Shown here piece after piece: positions 22,124 to 32,476 of a stretch of 53,037 bases of DNA. Under the pieces are notes generated by a model. It worked only from the letters and a program-made list of their open reading frames with translations, did no database searches and was not told the DNA's origin. Each line of letters begins with the position of its first letter. Within the stretch, counting starts at the first letter, position 1. Source of the DNA: Lingula anatina (lineage: Eukaryota; Brachiopoda; Lingulata; Lingulida; Lingulidae); contig NW_019775402.1 of NCBI RefSeq assembly GCF_001039355.2, forward strand, positions 206,872 through 259,908. Reading direction: 5' to 3'. The translations under genes and the position numbers were made by a program.

Positions 22124-22923
22124 GTACGTTTTCCTTTAACTGGAGAACTTTCTAGGAAATTATTTATTTTTTTCCTCCAGGCCAGGTTGGATGCATCACA
22201 ACATTAGCACATGAACATTTGTGTTATATCATTCCCTGTGAAATTGTATAGCTTTGGGACATTGCATTAACACTGCACAGGTTTTGATGGACATGCACAG
22301 ATGATCTAGTGACGAAAATCAATGAAATTAATGTGAACCTTCCTTTATACAAAATGATGACATTTTTCATAATGCCCACATAATGCTATTCATTGAATAA
22401 TTCAACTGACGTGGTTTTATATGAGTATACACAGTCAAGTAGAACAAACAGCCAATTCACAGCAGAGGAATATAAAAGGATGTCCTTGGATGATTCCTCT
22501 GTCCGTGACATCTTGATGACCCTTATGACCAGCTGTGAACAGTGTCACGACCAGCCTTGACCGCTGCAGCTGTGACAGTCCGTGACATGGCTGTTAATAC
22601 AGATGGTCTATGATCAGACTCTGTGCATTGCAATTACCTGGTGATTTAAAAAAAAAATTATTTATTTATTTTTTGCATCCTGAATTTTGAAACTGTTTAA
22701 ATTAATTAGGTCTCTTTATATTAAGACTTTACAGTGTGGCCTTATAACAGAAGGGTTTTAAAAACCAGATTTATTTATTTATTTATTTATTTATTTTATT
22801 TTATTTTTTTATCCTGAGTTTCATACTTATTTAATTAACAAATCTGTGGTTCACATTGAATAAAGAGAATTAGTTTCACACTCTAGACGTTGAGAGGTTT
22901 GTTAAACTCATTTTTGTTTTGAT
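22124..22923 (+). other. Intron sequence, no exon seen
   Basis: AT-rich, with A/T simple sequence at 22650-22671 and a TTTA run at 22770-22810. Confidence 0.55.
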
Positions 22924-23086
22924 CCTTGATTGGAATCTATCTGTATATATGCCCTTCATGTGAATGCACACACACATACACGCCATTTTTGAAAGGTTAC
23001 ACAAGCTACACAGGTGTCACATTTGGATTAAAAGATATCAATCACATTAACAGTTGGATCTCATTATTTTTCCTACTCGTCAGGTT
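22924..23086 (+). repeat. 163-bp direct repeat, copy 2 (ends in acceptor-like site)
   Basis: Second copy of 21421-21583, ending CATTATTTTTCCTACTCGTC and AGGTT. The 78 nt that follow (23084-23161) end in a donor-like ATAG|GTAATC but hold stops in phase 0. Confidence 0.92.
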
Positions 23087-23412
23087 TTCTTTACAAGTGA
23101 TTTTATACATTTGGGGAAAATGTGATGCCCACATTGCCCTCAACAGTCACAATCAGGATAGGTAATCCATGTTTTCATGATTGTCTTCACAGTTGAGCTG
23201 AGATTGTGCTTTATCTCACCCAACACAATTCCTACTATTCCACTTCATGTCTGCCTTCTCAGTGGGGAGCTCTCTGCATTCTGGGTTAGCAGTGAACCAT
23301 GAAGGAAACTCGTCAGCTTATTTCTTATTCTGTGTTGGAAACATGCCGTTTGCCCTGAATTTTATCATGTTTGATCGGTCAAGTGTGGCTGCATGAACAT
23401 GCACACGTGAGC

Positions 23413-23637
23413 ATGTCTGTCTGCTCATGTGTGTGTGTGCTTATGTGTGTGGGGGGGTGCGTGTGTGCGCATGTGTGTGTGTTTGTATTGGGGGGGGGCA
23501 TTAACATGTTTGATCAGGAAAGAGAAGCATCGATTATAAAGATGAACAGAGGAAATATTAATTATAAATCTTAATCCACTGAGAGGGAAAATCATATATG
23601 TTTTACAAAGATTTTCTGGCAGATACTTGGGTAAAAT
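23413..23637 (+). repeat. About 230-bp tandem duplication, copy 1
   Basis: A GT/G-rich block is followed by GCATTAACATGTTTGATCAG, a unique AT-rich stretch and TGGCAGATACTTGGGTAAAA. The whole unit repeats about 278 bp further on. Confidence 0.9.
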
Positions 23638-23679
23638 GCCCCCCCAACACAAACACACACACATGCACACACACATGTT

Positions 23680-23915
23680 TCTGTCTGCTCGTGTGTGTAT
23701 GTGCTTGTTTGTGTATGTGTGTGTAGAGGTGCGTGTGTGCGTATGTGTGTGTGTGCATGTGTTTGTATTGGGGGGGCATTAACATGTTTGATCAGGAAAG
23801 AGAAGCATCGATTATAAAGATGAACAGAGGAAATATTAATTATAAATCTTAATCCTCTGAGAGGGAATATCATATATGTTTTACAAAGCTTTTCTGGCAG
23901 ATACTTGGGTAAAAT
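23680..23915 (+). repeat. About 230-bp tandem duplication, copy 2
   Basis: Copy of 23413-23637 with differences mainly in the GT and G runs and a few substitutions (for example CCTCTGAGAGG for CCACTGAGAGG). Confidence 0.9.
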
Positions 23916-24469
23916 TTCATGGTGCACAGTGGTGTTCACAGAGTGGTTGTTCTCTCAAAATAACTTGTAATTAATTGAATGTTTGCTTAATTAAACACTA
24001 CAGAGACAGGTGTGGTAAACCCATATCTTATCCCTCTTTGAACTCGTATGAATCTGTGAACAAGGCTGATAAACTGTAAGATAAATGTTAAAAAAAAAAA
24101 GACAGAGAAAGTTCCATGTTTGAGGTTTCTGGTTTAGAGTGAGAAAGCCACATAGAGGAAACCAAATGAAATGTGACAAGAGAGATACAGAGAGTGGAAA
24201 AAAGGACAGAATAGTTCAAGGAAAGATAAAACACTGAACACATTATAGTAAGGTTTATTTAAGAAGTGGTGGACTTATATCTACACTTTGAGCTATCTAA
24301 TCTCTTTTCTCTAATGCAGTTGGGGATGGAATGAACTGTTTTAACACATTGGAACACATAAACTAGTTTAAGAGAAATTCTTGAAGCCTGGGTGTCCAGA
24401 ATGCAAATAGAGTTCCTGAAGACATTGAATGATGTTGACTCTGAAATTAGAAGGTGCCAGAACTGAATT

Positions 24470-24471
<2 letters not shown>

Positions 24472-24501
<30 letters not shown>
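24472..24501. repeat. Poly-A run
   Basis: Thirty A residues, then AGAGAGG. No retroposon body is recognised upstream. Confidence 0.95.
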
Positions 24502-24504
<3 letters not shown>

Positions 24505-25284
24505 AGGTAAATAAATAGGCAACGAGAAACACAATACCCACTGTAACATGTCTTCAGGGCGTTCAGTTACAGTTGCAAGCATTTTGTTGCATAAATGAAG
24601 GTCGTCAGAATGAAGAGGAAAAGATGACTTTGAAAAAAGGTTATCTGGTTAAATTGAGGAAAACAAATGAGGTTGTCAAAAATAGGAGACTCACAAAAAA
24701 AAAAAAAAAGATGGGAAGGAATCCAGGTGAATTAACAAACAAGGGTTCCAAAGGGGGGAGGAAATTAGCCAAAAAGGGGGGGGCCTAGCATGCCAACAGA
24801 AAATAACTGGATAAGATGATCATATTTTTAGCCACATTTTCTTAAGCAAAGGTAATTTGTTTTTTGTACCTAATTTATTGCTGAGTGGATGACCAGGTTC
24901 CCTCTTTTGTATCCTCCTGAGGCTCAAATGTGGATTACTCACTGCCAAAACCCCATTTTGAGCCCCTCCCAACAGGGTCTGTGAACAAAGTGCTGATTCA
25001 GTTATGTTTTTTGATTGGTACAAGTTACCCCCCTTAACCCCAAGACACTTAATTTCAAGGCAGATTATGGTCTATTAAATCCACAAATTGAAAGTAAACC
25101 AAGTGGGAACACATCAGCCAAGAGTGCCGGAGTTCTGTTCAAGAGGCTCCTTGTGTTCACCTCTTCTGTATTACATATTAAAAGAAGCAGTGCATAGAGA
25201 AGTTGGCTTATTTCTGGATACTCTGGTGTGTTGTGGTATCCAGTGTAGAGCAGAGAGAGGTGAACACAGGTTAGTACTGGTACT

Positions 25285-25359
25285 GTGTGTGTGTTGAGGG
25301 AGAGAAGGAAGGAGGGAGAAAGAAAGAGTGTGAGAGAAAGAAGAAAGGAGAGAGAGAGA

Positions 25360-25448
<89 letters not shown>

Positions 25449-25555
25449 GGAAAGGGACACAAAAAGGAGAGAGTGTGTGTCTGTGTTCGTGAGAGTGTGA
25501 GAAAGGATATTGTGTGTGTGTGCTTGTATGAGAGAGAGAGTGAGAGAGAGAACCA
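25285..25555. repeat. Compound GA/GT microsatellite
   Basis: GA-rich blocks surround a GT block at about 25361-25428. The pattern repeats with shorter GT and GA blocks to 25555. Confidence 0.95.
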
Positions 25556-26233
25556 ATGTTAATCAGCATGTTGATTCATAATATATGTTATATTGCACAG
25601 CAAACTCCATGTTTAAAAAAACTGAACTTTCATCTTAAGTCATAGATTATTAACAGCCAAACAATAGAAAAAAACATGAGGCGCTCTTATCTTGAATTTT
25701 TGACAGCCAGCCAGGCTGAAACATGTCGTGTCTCCTGCATTGTGTTAACATGGAGATCCCACCTGATGGGAGGAGTGCTCAGAAGGAACAATAGCATGGA
25801 TATATAATAATTTGGTAGTTTGCCACTGGTTGCTTGTAATATAGAGATAACTGTGGTTTCAAATGTCGTAGATCTCCGAATGCCTTGATATGTTGTGAAA
25901 AATTTCATTGAACTGAATCATACAGCCCGAAGACTGTAGATTGAAGATTTTAGGAATCTTGAATAGAGGGTGGGAAGAATTTGCAGTGTGCATAGATTTA
26001 GAACTAGATATTTTTTAACATTCAGATTTCTTTTTAATTCATTGCTTTTCTTTGGTTATGTCTGGTATCAGGGTTTTTTTTATCCCCCATTGTAAGAAAT
26101 AGAAATGAGTCAAAGATAAGATTTCTGGAATAAATTGCAGTAATAAGTTGATAAATTTGGAATGTGTGGTTATCCCAGTTTAAACACATGCGTGCAGACA
26201 TGCTAACACATACACACAGTCAGTTTCCTCAGA

Positions 26234-26510
26234 GATCCAGTTGACTCTGTGTAAACTCCCACTATATAGGATCCAGTTGAGTTTGTGTAACCCCTCCCAC
26301 GTATGATCCAATTGAGTCTGTGTAAACTCCCACCATATATGATCCAGTTGACTCTGTGTAAACTCCCTAGGCCCATAGCCAGCAGTACCTAGATAAAATT
26401 TTACCCCAAGGGTACCTTTTCCCATCAAAAAGGGGAGTTCTTCCGATCTCCCCTGGCTACGGACCAGCTCCCACTCCGTACGATCCAGTAGACTCTGTGT
26501 AAACTCCCAC
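26234..26510 (+). repeat. 36-bp minisatellite, five units, one interrupted
   Basis: Units start with GATCCAGTTGA at 26234, 26270, 26305, 26341 and 26482. Each reads GATCCAGTTGACTCTGTGTA, then AACTCCCAC and a short AT-rich end. The fourth unit is split after ACTCCC by a 100-bp insert. The long minus-strand open frame through here comes from the repeat. Confidence 0.9.
26368..26467. mobile_element. 100-bp MITE-like insert (family G) with CTCCC duplication
   Basis: The insert breaks the fourth minisatellite unit and is bounded by CTCCC at 26363-26367 and 26468-26472. Its ends TAGGCCCATAGCCAG and CTGGCTACGGACCAG are inverted repeats, 11 of 15 bases paired. The undisturbed units show the empty site, which supports insertion. 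Confidence 0.75.
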
Positions 26511-26881
26511 AAGGCAATATGCTGAGGTAAATTTGCATCACTCTGGTCAACATAAATCAGAAGAAATGAACGTAATATGAATGGTAATGGGACAGTTGTA
26601 CGTGTAGATTTTTCAAAACTCTGCACCATATCATGGCCAAAGCTGCCATAAATATTGTGGAAAATCTGTTGGTTCATTCAGAGAAATAGTCGAGTTTATT
26701 TCGAGTAAGGTTGTAAAGGGAAAGTTGTTTGATATTGCCTGCAAATGTTGTGCCAGCTTAGCACTATATATCGAGCAAAATAAATTGGGTATATTTTTTT
26801 CAAGTTACGTTTTTTGTTTCTAATTTTAAAACTCTTGGAGTTTTAGAATGGTGAGTTGGAATCAGGGTTTTTTTCTGCCAA

Positions 26882-27040
26882 GGGGGGGGGGGGGGGNNNN
26901 NNNNNNNNNNNNNNNNNNNNNNNNNNNNNNNNNNNNNNNNNNNNNNNNNNNNNNNNNNNNNNNNNNNNNNNNNNNNNNNNNNNNNNNNNNNNNNNNNNNN
27001 NNNNNNNNNNNNNNNNNNNNNNNNNNNNNNNNNNNNNNNN
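26882..27040. other. Poly-G run and assembly gap (144 N)
   Basis: Fifteen G residues run into 144 N. The gap may hide sequence that could not be read through the G run. Any exon within it would be missed. Confidence 0.98.
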
Positions 27041-27536
27041 TTAATATGATATGAAGTTAAGAATAAGTTGAATGTATTTGATTTTTAATAGAATCTGTTG
27101 AAAACCAGTGGCTGTTGTTCAGTGAAAAGGTAATATGGGGGTGTTTTTTCTAGTGACTATTTTTGGATTTCTGTCTTCACCTGTGCATTCTATAGTTTGA
27201 TTGGCAAATATATTTGGGCAAAAATTCATAAAATGGTGTACAACTAATACATTTGGTAATATTCGGAAGGTGCTAATGGTGCAGTTTTGCCTGTAAATAG
27301 TCAGGGCAGGATAGGGGTGTTTGATAAGGTTATATCTAAAGTTATATGTTACTGAGTGATGGTTTCATATGTGAGCAAGGTGTGCTACTGAATTATTTAT
27401 GGTGCACTATATATATATGTGTGTGTAATGGTCACTTTAGATGCTCGTGTGGATAATTTATGCCCTTAGGCTAGTTAATTTTGCCTTATAGGCTAAGTGA
27501 ATATCCAGCTAAATCTAAGCATATCCTGCCCCTCCT

Positions 27537-27575
<39 letters not shown>

Positions 27576-28289
27576 ATTAGATACAAGCATATGTAGGAAG
27601 GAATGCCTCAGAGCAAAAAAAAAAAAAGAGCAGGTGAAAGGTCACATTTTTCATAATCCATAACCAAATCAGAATAGAAAGATCCAGCTTAGGGAATTTG
27701 GATAAGGATGATTTTTTTTTTATCAATACATAAGCCTCCTATTCACTGCAGCCAAAGGATCCCTTAGCATGTGGCCCTGGTCATGAATAAATAATAACTT
27801 CATACCCAGCCTGGCCTGCTTGGCATTTGTACTCAGCCACTTGTGCAAATATACAGCTCCGAGTTCATATGCTGTGTTTACTATGGCGTGGAAGCTAGCT
27901 GGTTCTGCTTTCTGCCCCTAGATCTGGCTGTTATAAAGTGAAAGCATGTAAAGAGAAGTCTTAAGTGAATGTGTGTGAGAGAGAGAGAGAGAGTGTGTGT
28001 GTGTGTGTGTGAGCTGAATGGTGTGGAATCTCGGGGTGTGGAACGAGTGCACGGTCTAACGATTTCACCTCAGCCAAGCATAACATGTATGTGTTGTGAG
28101 CTGTGTGGCATCATAATACAATTCCTCCTTTGCGTCTGGGTCCACAAAGCTGCCTTTCTCTCTATATACACACAAGCACATGACATATATATATATATAC
28201 GTACACACTTAGCTGTGTATAGTATAGTCTAGTACATGCACTTCTCTACCCTCAAGGCCAGTGAGTGTTTCCCAGTGCGTAAATCCTGA
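27041..28289 (+). other. Intron sequence, no exon seen
   Basis: Contains a CT run (27544-27572), a poly-A run near 27616, a GA/GT run (27976-28012) and an AT run (28187-28198). Nothing else recognised. Confidence 0.5.
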
Positions 28290-28501
28290 AAATTCTCTCT
28301 AGTGTGTCAGTGCCAGTCTAGGCATAGCACATATCTCCCACGCCAACAACACCAGTATCTGACTCTAATCAGTGGGGTTCTGTGGTCATTTACTGGACTG
28401 GACATTTGATAGAGTGGACGCAGACTGGCCTGAACGGAGGAGAAGAGGGGAAGTGAAATTGAAGGAAGATTTTTACTGAGGGAGGAGACTGTGGTATTTC
28501 A
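28290..28501 (+). promoter_or_regulatory. Probable 5' UTR / internal promoter region of the alternative first exon
   Basis: The 200 bases before the ATG are richer in G and C than the neighbouring intron, with purine-rich GAACGGAGGAGAAGAGGGGA just upstream. The reading frame is closed by TGA at 28460-28462, as expected for an untranslated leader. No TATA box stands out and the start site cannot be placed. An alternative reading uses the weak acceptor TTTTTACTGAG at 28480, which would make this an internal exon from 28481, also in phase 0. Confidence 0.4.
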
Positions 28502-28588
28502 ATGGCTGCGTATGCTGGCAGGTTCCCGGGTAGATCACAATCTTATTACCAGCCTGACCTGATTCCGAGTCAGTACTCGGCGCAAAGG
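28502..28588 (+). CDS. Alternative first coding exon (29 codons)
   Basis: An ATG at 28502, followed by G at +4, opens 29 codons reading MAAYAGRFPGRSQSYYQPDL and IPSQYSAQR. These end in phase 0 at the strong donor AGG|GTAAGT. There is no AG directly before the ATG, and an in-frame TGA lies 14 codons upstream, so translation most likely starts here. The S/Y/Q/R-rich composition matches the exons at 8941-22123. A start here would give an isoform lacking the upstream polyglutamine part. Alternatively this is the start of a separate neighbouring gene. Confidence 0.65.
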
Positions 28589-30903
28589 GTAAGTCTGCGT
28601 GTGTGTGTGTGTGTATGTGTGTGTGCATGTGCGCATATGTGTGTACTGATATATGTGTGTGCATGCTGATGCATTTCTGTGTGTATGTGTTATTAAATGG
28701 GTGAGTTAGAGGTATATATTTGAGTGTGGATGCATTTTTTCTTGTGTATGTGTGAGTGGATTGGAGAGGTTCGTGTGTGAGATATTTTGTATGTTTCTGC
28801 ATGTGCGCTTATGAATGCGCGTGAATTAACAGTAATCTGTGACTTATCATGGTGGTATAAACTGAGTGTCAATACACAAGCTTGTGCACCTGTATTATTA
28901 TGTGTTTTTTTGCACTTATATGAATTCTCTATACGAAAAGATGAAACATGGGTGAGAAAATAGGTCCCTTATGTATAGTATTCTATATGGAATGTTATAT
29001 TTGTGGCCAGATGCTTTTGCCATCAGAGTGGGCAGATCCAGGTGGTTTACATGTGTTACTTTATAAAGACAGCTGCTGCATCCTACCAGTATGGCTGCAT
29101 TTTTAACGCGCTCATCAGCGATATTTGCAACTTGCCACTTTTTTTTCACAGTTATATGGAGAGATAGTTGCTGCTCATAAATGTGTATTCTTATACGATT
29201 TATTTGTATTCTTATACAGTTTATTTGTATTCTCATAAGAGTTATTTGAATTGGTTATCACATTGTGTATCAATGGGGATCCTCCAAAATTCCGCCAAAT
29301 CTCGCTTGAATTTTTACTAAGTCACAAAGATTTAGCTACATCTTAGATGATCCCCATGTTATGAAGATATGATTGCTCATAAATTCCTACCATTCACATG
29401 TCATTTATTTGCATTTATCAACCCTATGTATATCACTTGTTTCTGTCATTTTCTTCCACTTGTGAAGGACCTTTGGCTGTATGAACGGAAATAATTAATC
29501 TATAAAGGTATGTCATAATTCGGAGTCTGTGCGGCACAGATTACAAGACGTCAATACCTGGGCATTGATTAATGTGGCCATACCTAGGCTGTGGGGAAAG
29601 GTGTCAGGATAGAGATCCTCCACCCATATGATAAGAATAAGTTTTTTTTTTTTTTTTTTTTTTGTTTGTTTGTTTGTTATCTTCGTATTTTACCAGGGGT
29701 GGGGAGATATCCAAAAATCTGTCAAAAAAGGTGGGGAAGAAAAATGCTGCAAATTTGTAGCATTTCAATTTTGCTCCCTTATTGTTGCTGCTATGTAAAA
29801 TTTGCGACAATAGACTTAATTGGATTTTTTTTAGGAAGGTGGTGAAGGAGCATAGCTAAGAAATCTTCTGGGGTTATTCTGCCATAAACTGCTAGTCCAC
29901 TATTCGTTCAAAAATAACTCGGATCTTTTCATTAGGAAATATTGTGAATTTTACAGATCCTGCAATTTTTAAGTCAATTTCTTGAAATTGTAGATCATTT
30001 CTGTTGAGCAATACCAACTGAATGAAAAAGCAGGCTACTCTATACTTGTATTCTGTGCAGTCAAAACACCACAAATGCTATTTGGAAATATGATTTTTTG
30101 TGCCTATGTATTTGAAGTTTATGCCAAGTTATCATGGCTCACAATGGCGTATAGCATTACATTATCTGGGCATCTGATTTGGCAGCTGAGAATATTTACA
30201 CTGAGTGATAGGATGCATCACTTCAAAGGGATGATGGAAAGCATCAACAAATTATTTATTATCCTGACCTGTTGAAGGTTGAATATTGTGTTGAAAATTT
30301 CATCACGGGATTGGTTTAGGAAAAATGGTATTCTATAGGAGCCTAAGATGCCTTCAGGTTGCTACCATTTTATCATAGTGTTAAGGGTAATCTTAATATT
30401 TGAAAATAATAATTTTTGTGATTTATACATATTTTTGATACATAAAATTTCTTGTGAATCAAGTACTCAGACTTGATGAGAGAAATTTCATGGAACCAAC
30501 ATCTCGGATAAATTTGGAATTTTATAGTGGGTGGCACTGGTGTAGGGGTGGAGTAGGGTCATGAAAATGTTGAATGAACCAACGTGACTATCATATTGAT
30601 TTAAGATATGGAAAAAAACCTGAAGCACAGCTAAGATGAAAAATATTTAAGGCTTCAAGAATCAATAGAAAGAACCATGTTCAGGCCAAAGCCAGCGATA
30701 TTAAGCATTAACTTTGACGACCATGTTAGGTATGCTATTAAGTGTAATTATATCAGTAATATGTTATGTAAGATTTATTAATGGATCATACTGTTGGTTA
30801 AGCTGTGCTTTTAAGTGTGATTACATCAATCCTGTGCAACATCAGGTAACATGCCAGAATTAACAGCATTTTTATCACTTTGGTGAAATATTGTCACTAT
30901 ATA
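28589..30903 (+). other. Intron downstream of the alternative first exon
   Basis: Begins with a TG-rich tract (28597-28680). It has three 23-24-bp units of GTATTCTTATAC(G/A)-TTTATTT at about 29183-29243 and a T23 run at 29641-29663. No exon seen. Confidence 0.5.
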
Positions 30904-31071
30904 CAGGGGTGGATTGAGACCGCGATCTGGGTCTTCCAGAAGATGGTCAGATCTCCAAGTTTACAATGACAGGTATCTAATTTTTTTTTTCGAAAGACAG
31001 TCAGAAATAGAGGATGGATCAATAAAAATAATTTGGAAGACTGTCAAAAAATATCTTTGGCTCTGCCCCTG
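30904..31071. mobile_element. MITE family F (copy F1)
   Basis: A 168-bp element opens CAGGGGTGGATTGAGACC and closes TTTGGCTCTGCCCCTG. The interior has GGGTCTTCCAGAAGATGGTC, CAAGTTTACAATGA and AATTTGGAAGACTGTC, all shared with copies at 43115, 46316 and 51230. ATATA flanks both ends but lies in AT-rich DNA. The CAGGGGCGG-type terminus is hAT-like. Confidence 0.85.
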
Positions 31072-31680
31072 ATATATCACACCAACAGCCAGTTGGATCT
31101 CATGTGATAAAAATATCACTTAGATGTCACTTGATAAATATAAATATCACTTAGATGTCATATCATACTATTACTATATATACTTTATATCACACCAACA
31201 GCCAGTTGGATCTCATGTGTTAAAAAATACTCAGATGTCATATCATACTATTACTATATACGTATATACATTATATCACACCAACAGTCATATTTCATGT
31301 GATAAAAATATCACTCAGATGTCATATCATTCACTATATATCACATTGTCACATTGTTGGATATTGTATGATACGGCTCTCTTTTTGGTGTCATATTAGT
31401 CACTGTATGTCACATAGTCAACCAGTTTGATAATATGTGATATAAGATATCACTTTATAGTGTCATATTAGTTACTTTATATCACATCTTTGCCCAGCTG
31501 GATATTATGTGATATAGATATCAATTTGATGCTATTTAGTTACGTATACCACTAAATGATGTATCTTTTATCAGACGCTACATCAGACCATCTCTTAGTT
31601 TGATATCGTGAAATATCATTCTGATGTTATTTCATGTGATATATCACATTTATGGTATATGTGGCAGTGCATCATCTTGA
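31072..31680 (+). repeat. Degenerate tandem array of TATATCACACCAACAG units
   Basis: Units of roughly 65-110 bp recur with TATCACACCAACAGCCAGTT, GGAT(C/A)T(C/T)ATGTGATA and TATCACT(T/C)AGATGTCATAT. Copies begin near 31075, 31188 and 31275, then continue in increasingly diverged form (near 31342, 31409 and 31479). Open frames across it are repeat artefacts. Confidence 0.75.
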
Positions 31681-32476
31681 TCCTTTATCAGTTGATATTT
31701 CAGGGCGTGGCAGGTAACATATCCATCCATACAGTATAGATTCTGGACTTGATTTACATAAATGTTGACATAGAACTGAATCAGTTTTGAATCAAAACCA
31801 TGATAAAACTTTTTTCACCAAGAACTCTTCTAATTTTCTTCACCTGCAGTGTTTTATTTTTAGCACTTCACCAAACCAAAATCTTATCATTATAGAGTAG
31901 GGAAGACCTTGAGATTGTGATCTAAGAATATTATTATAAGTGTCTGATGCCAAGTCTCAACAGATAACCCAGCTGTTACTCGATGTCTTTGTTAACATAA
32001 ACATCCCAAGTACCTGCTGGTAGGTTTTTGGTAAAGGGAGAGAGTAATTAGGTGCAGTGCTAAGATACCTGTAGATTTGAGTTTGTTTAGCAGGAATGAG
32101 GTGGCTATATTTTTACATGTAAGATGATTACCTTCTAATAAATTTGAATAAAAATGATGCAATGTTTCCCGAAATGGTGTTTTGATACCCGTATTTGATA
32201 AACGGATTATTCAAGAGTTCTTGAAAATCAGTTAGATTCATTTCAGATGATGTTTTTGTAAGAAACTTAAAGTGATAAATCTTGAAAAAAAAAAGATATT
32301 ATAACAAATCTACTAAATTACTCACCTTGTGAACTGCTATGCAATTTGGTTAGATCATTTGATTTTGAAAAAAAAAGTTGGATTTAAGTACACACTCACT
32401 GTTTTTAAAGTTACATGAATTATTGAACCATATTCAATATAAAACTAAACCCATGTGGAAAATTAAATTATACCTT
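31681..32476 (+). other. Intron sequence, nothing recognised
   Basis: AT-rich unique sequence up to the start of the 2.1-kb duplication. Confidence 0.5.

Larger units (their letters stand above)
23916..26233 (+). other. Intron sequence with simple repeats
   Basis: Holds a poly-A run (24472-24501), a purine-rich stretch around 24573-24786 and the compound GA/GT tract at 25285-25555. No exon recognised. Confidence 0.5.

Noticed and set aside
19534-25569. Long open frames of SLSLSL, HTHTHT, RERERE or CVCVCV type
   Set aside because: They are translations of GA/CT and GT/CA microsatellites, open in several frames at once.
26180-26677. Minus-strand open frame of 165 codons
   Set aside because: It spans the 36-bp minisatellite and the inserted 100-bp element. 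The repeated peptide comes from the repeat, and there are no splice or homology clues.
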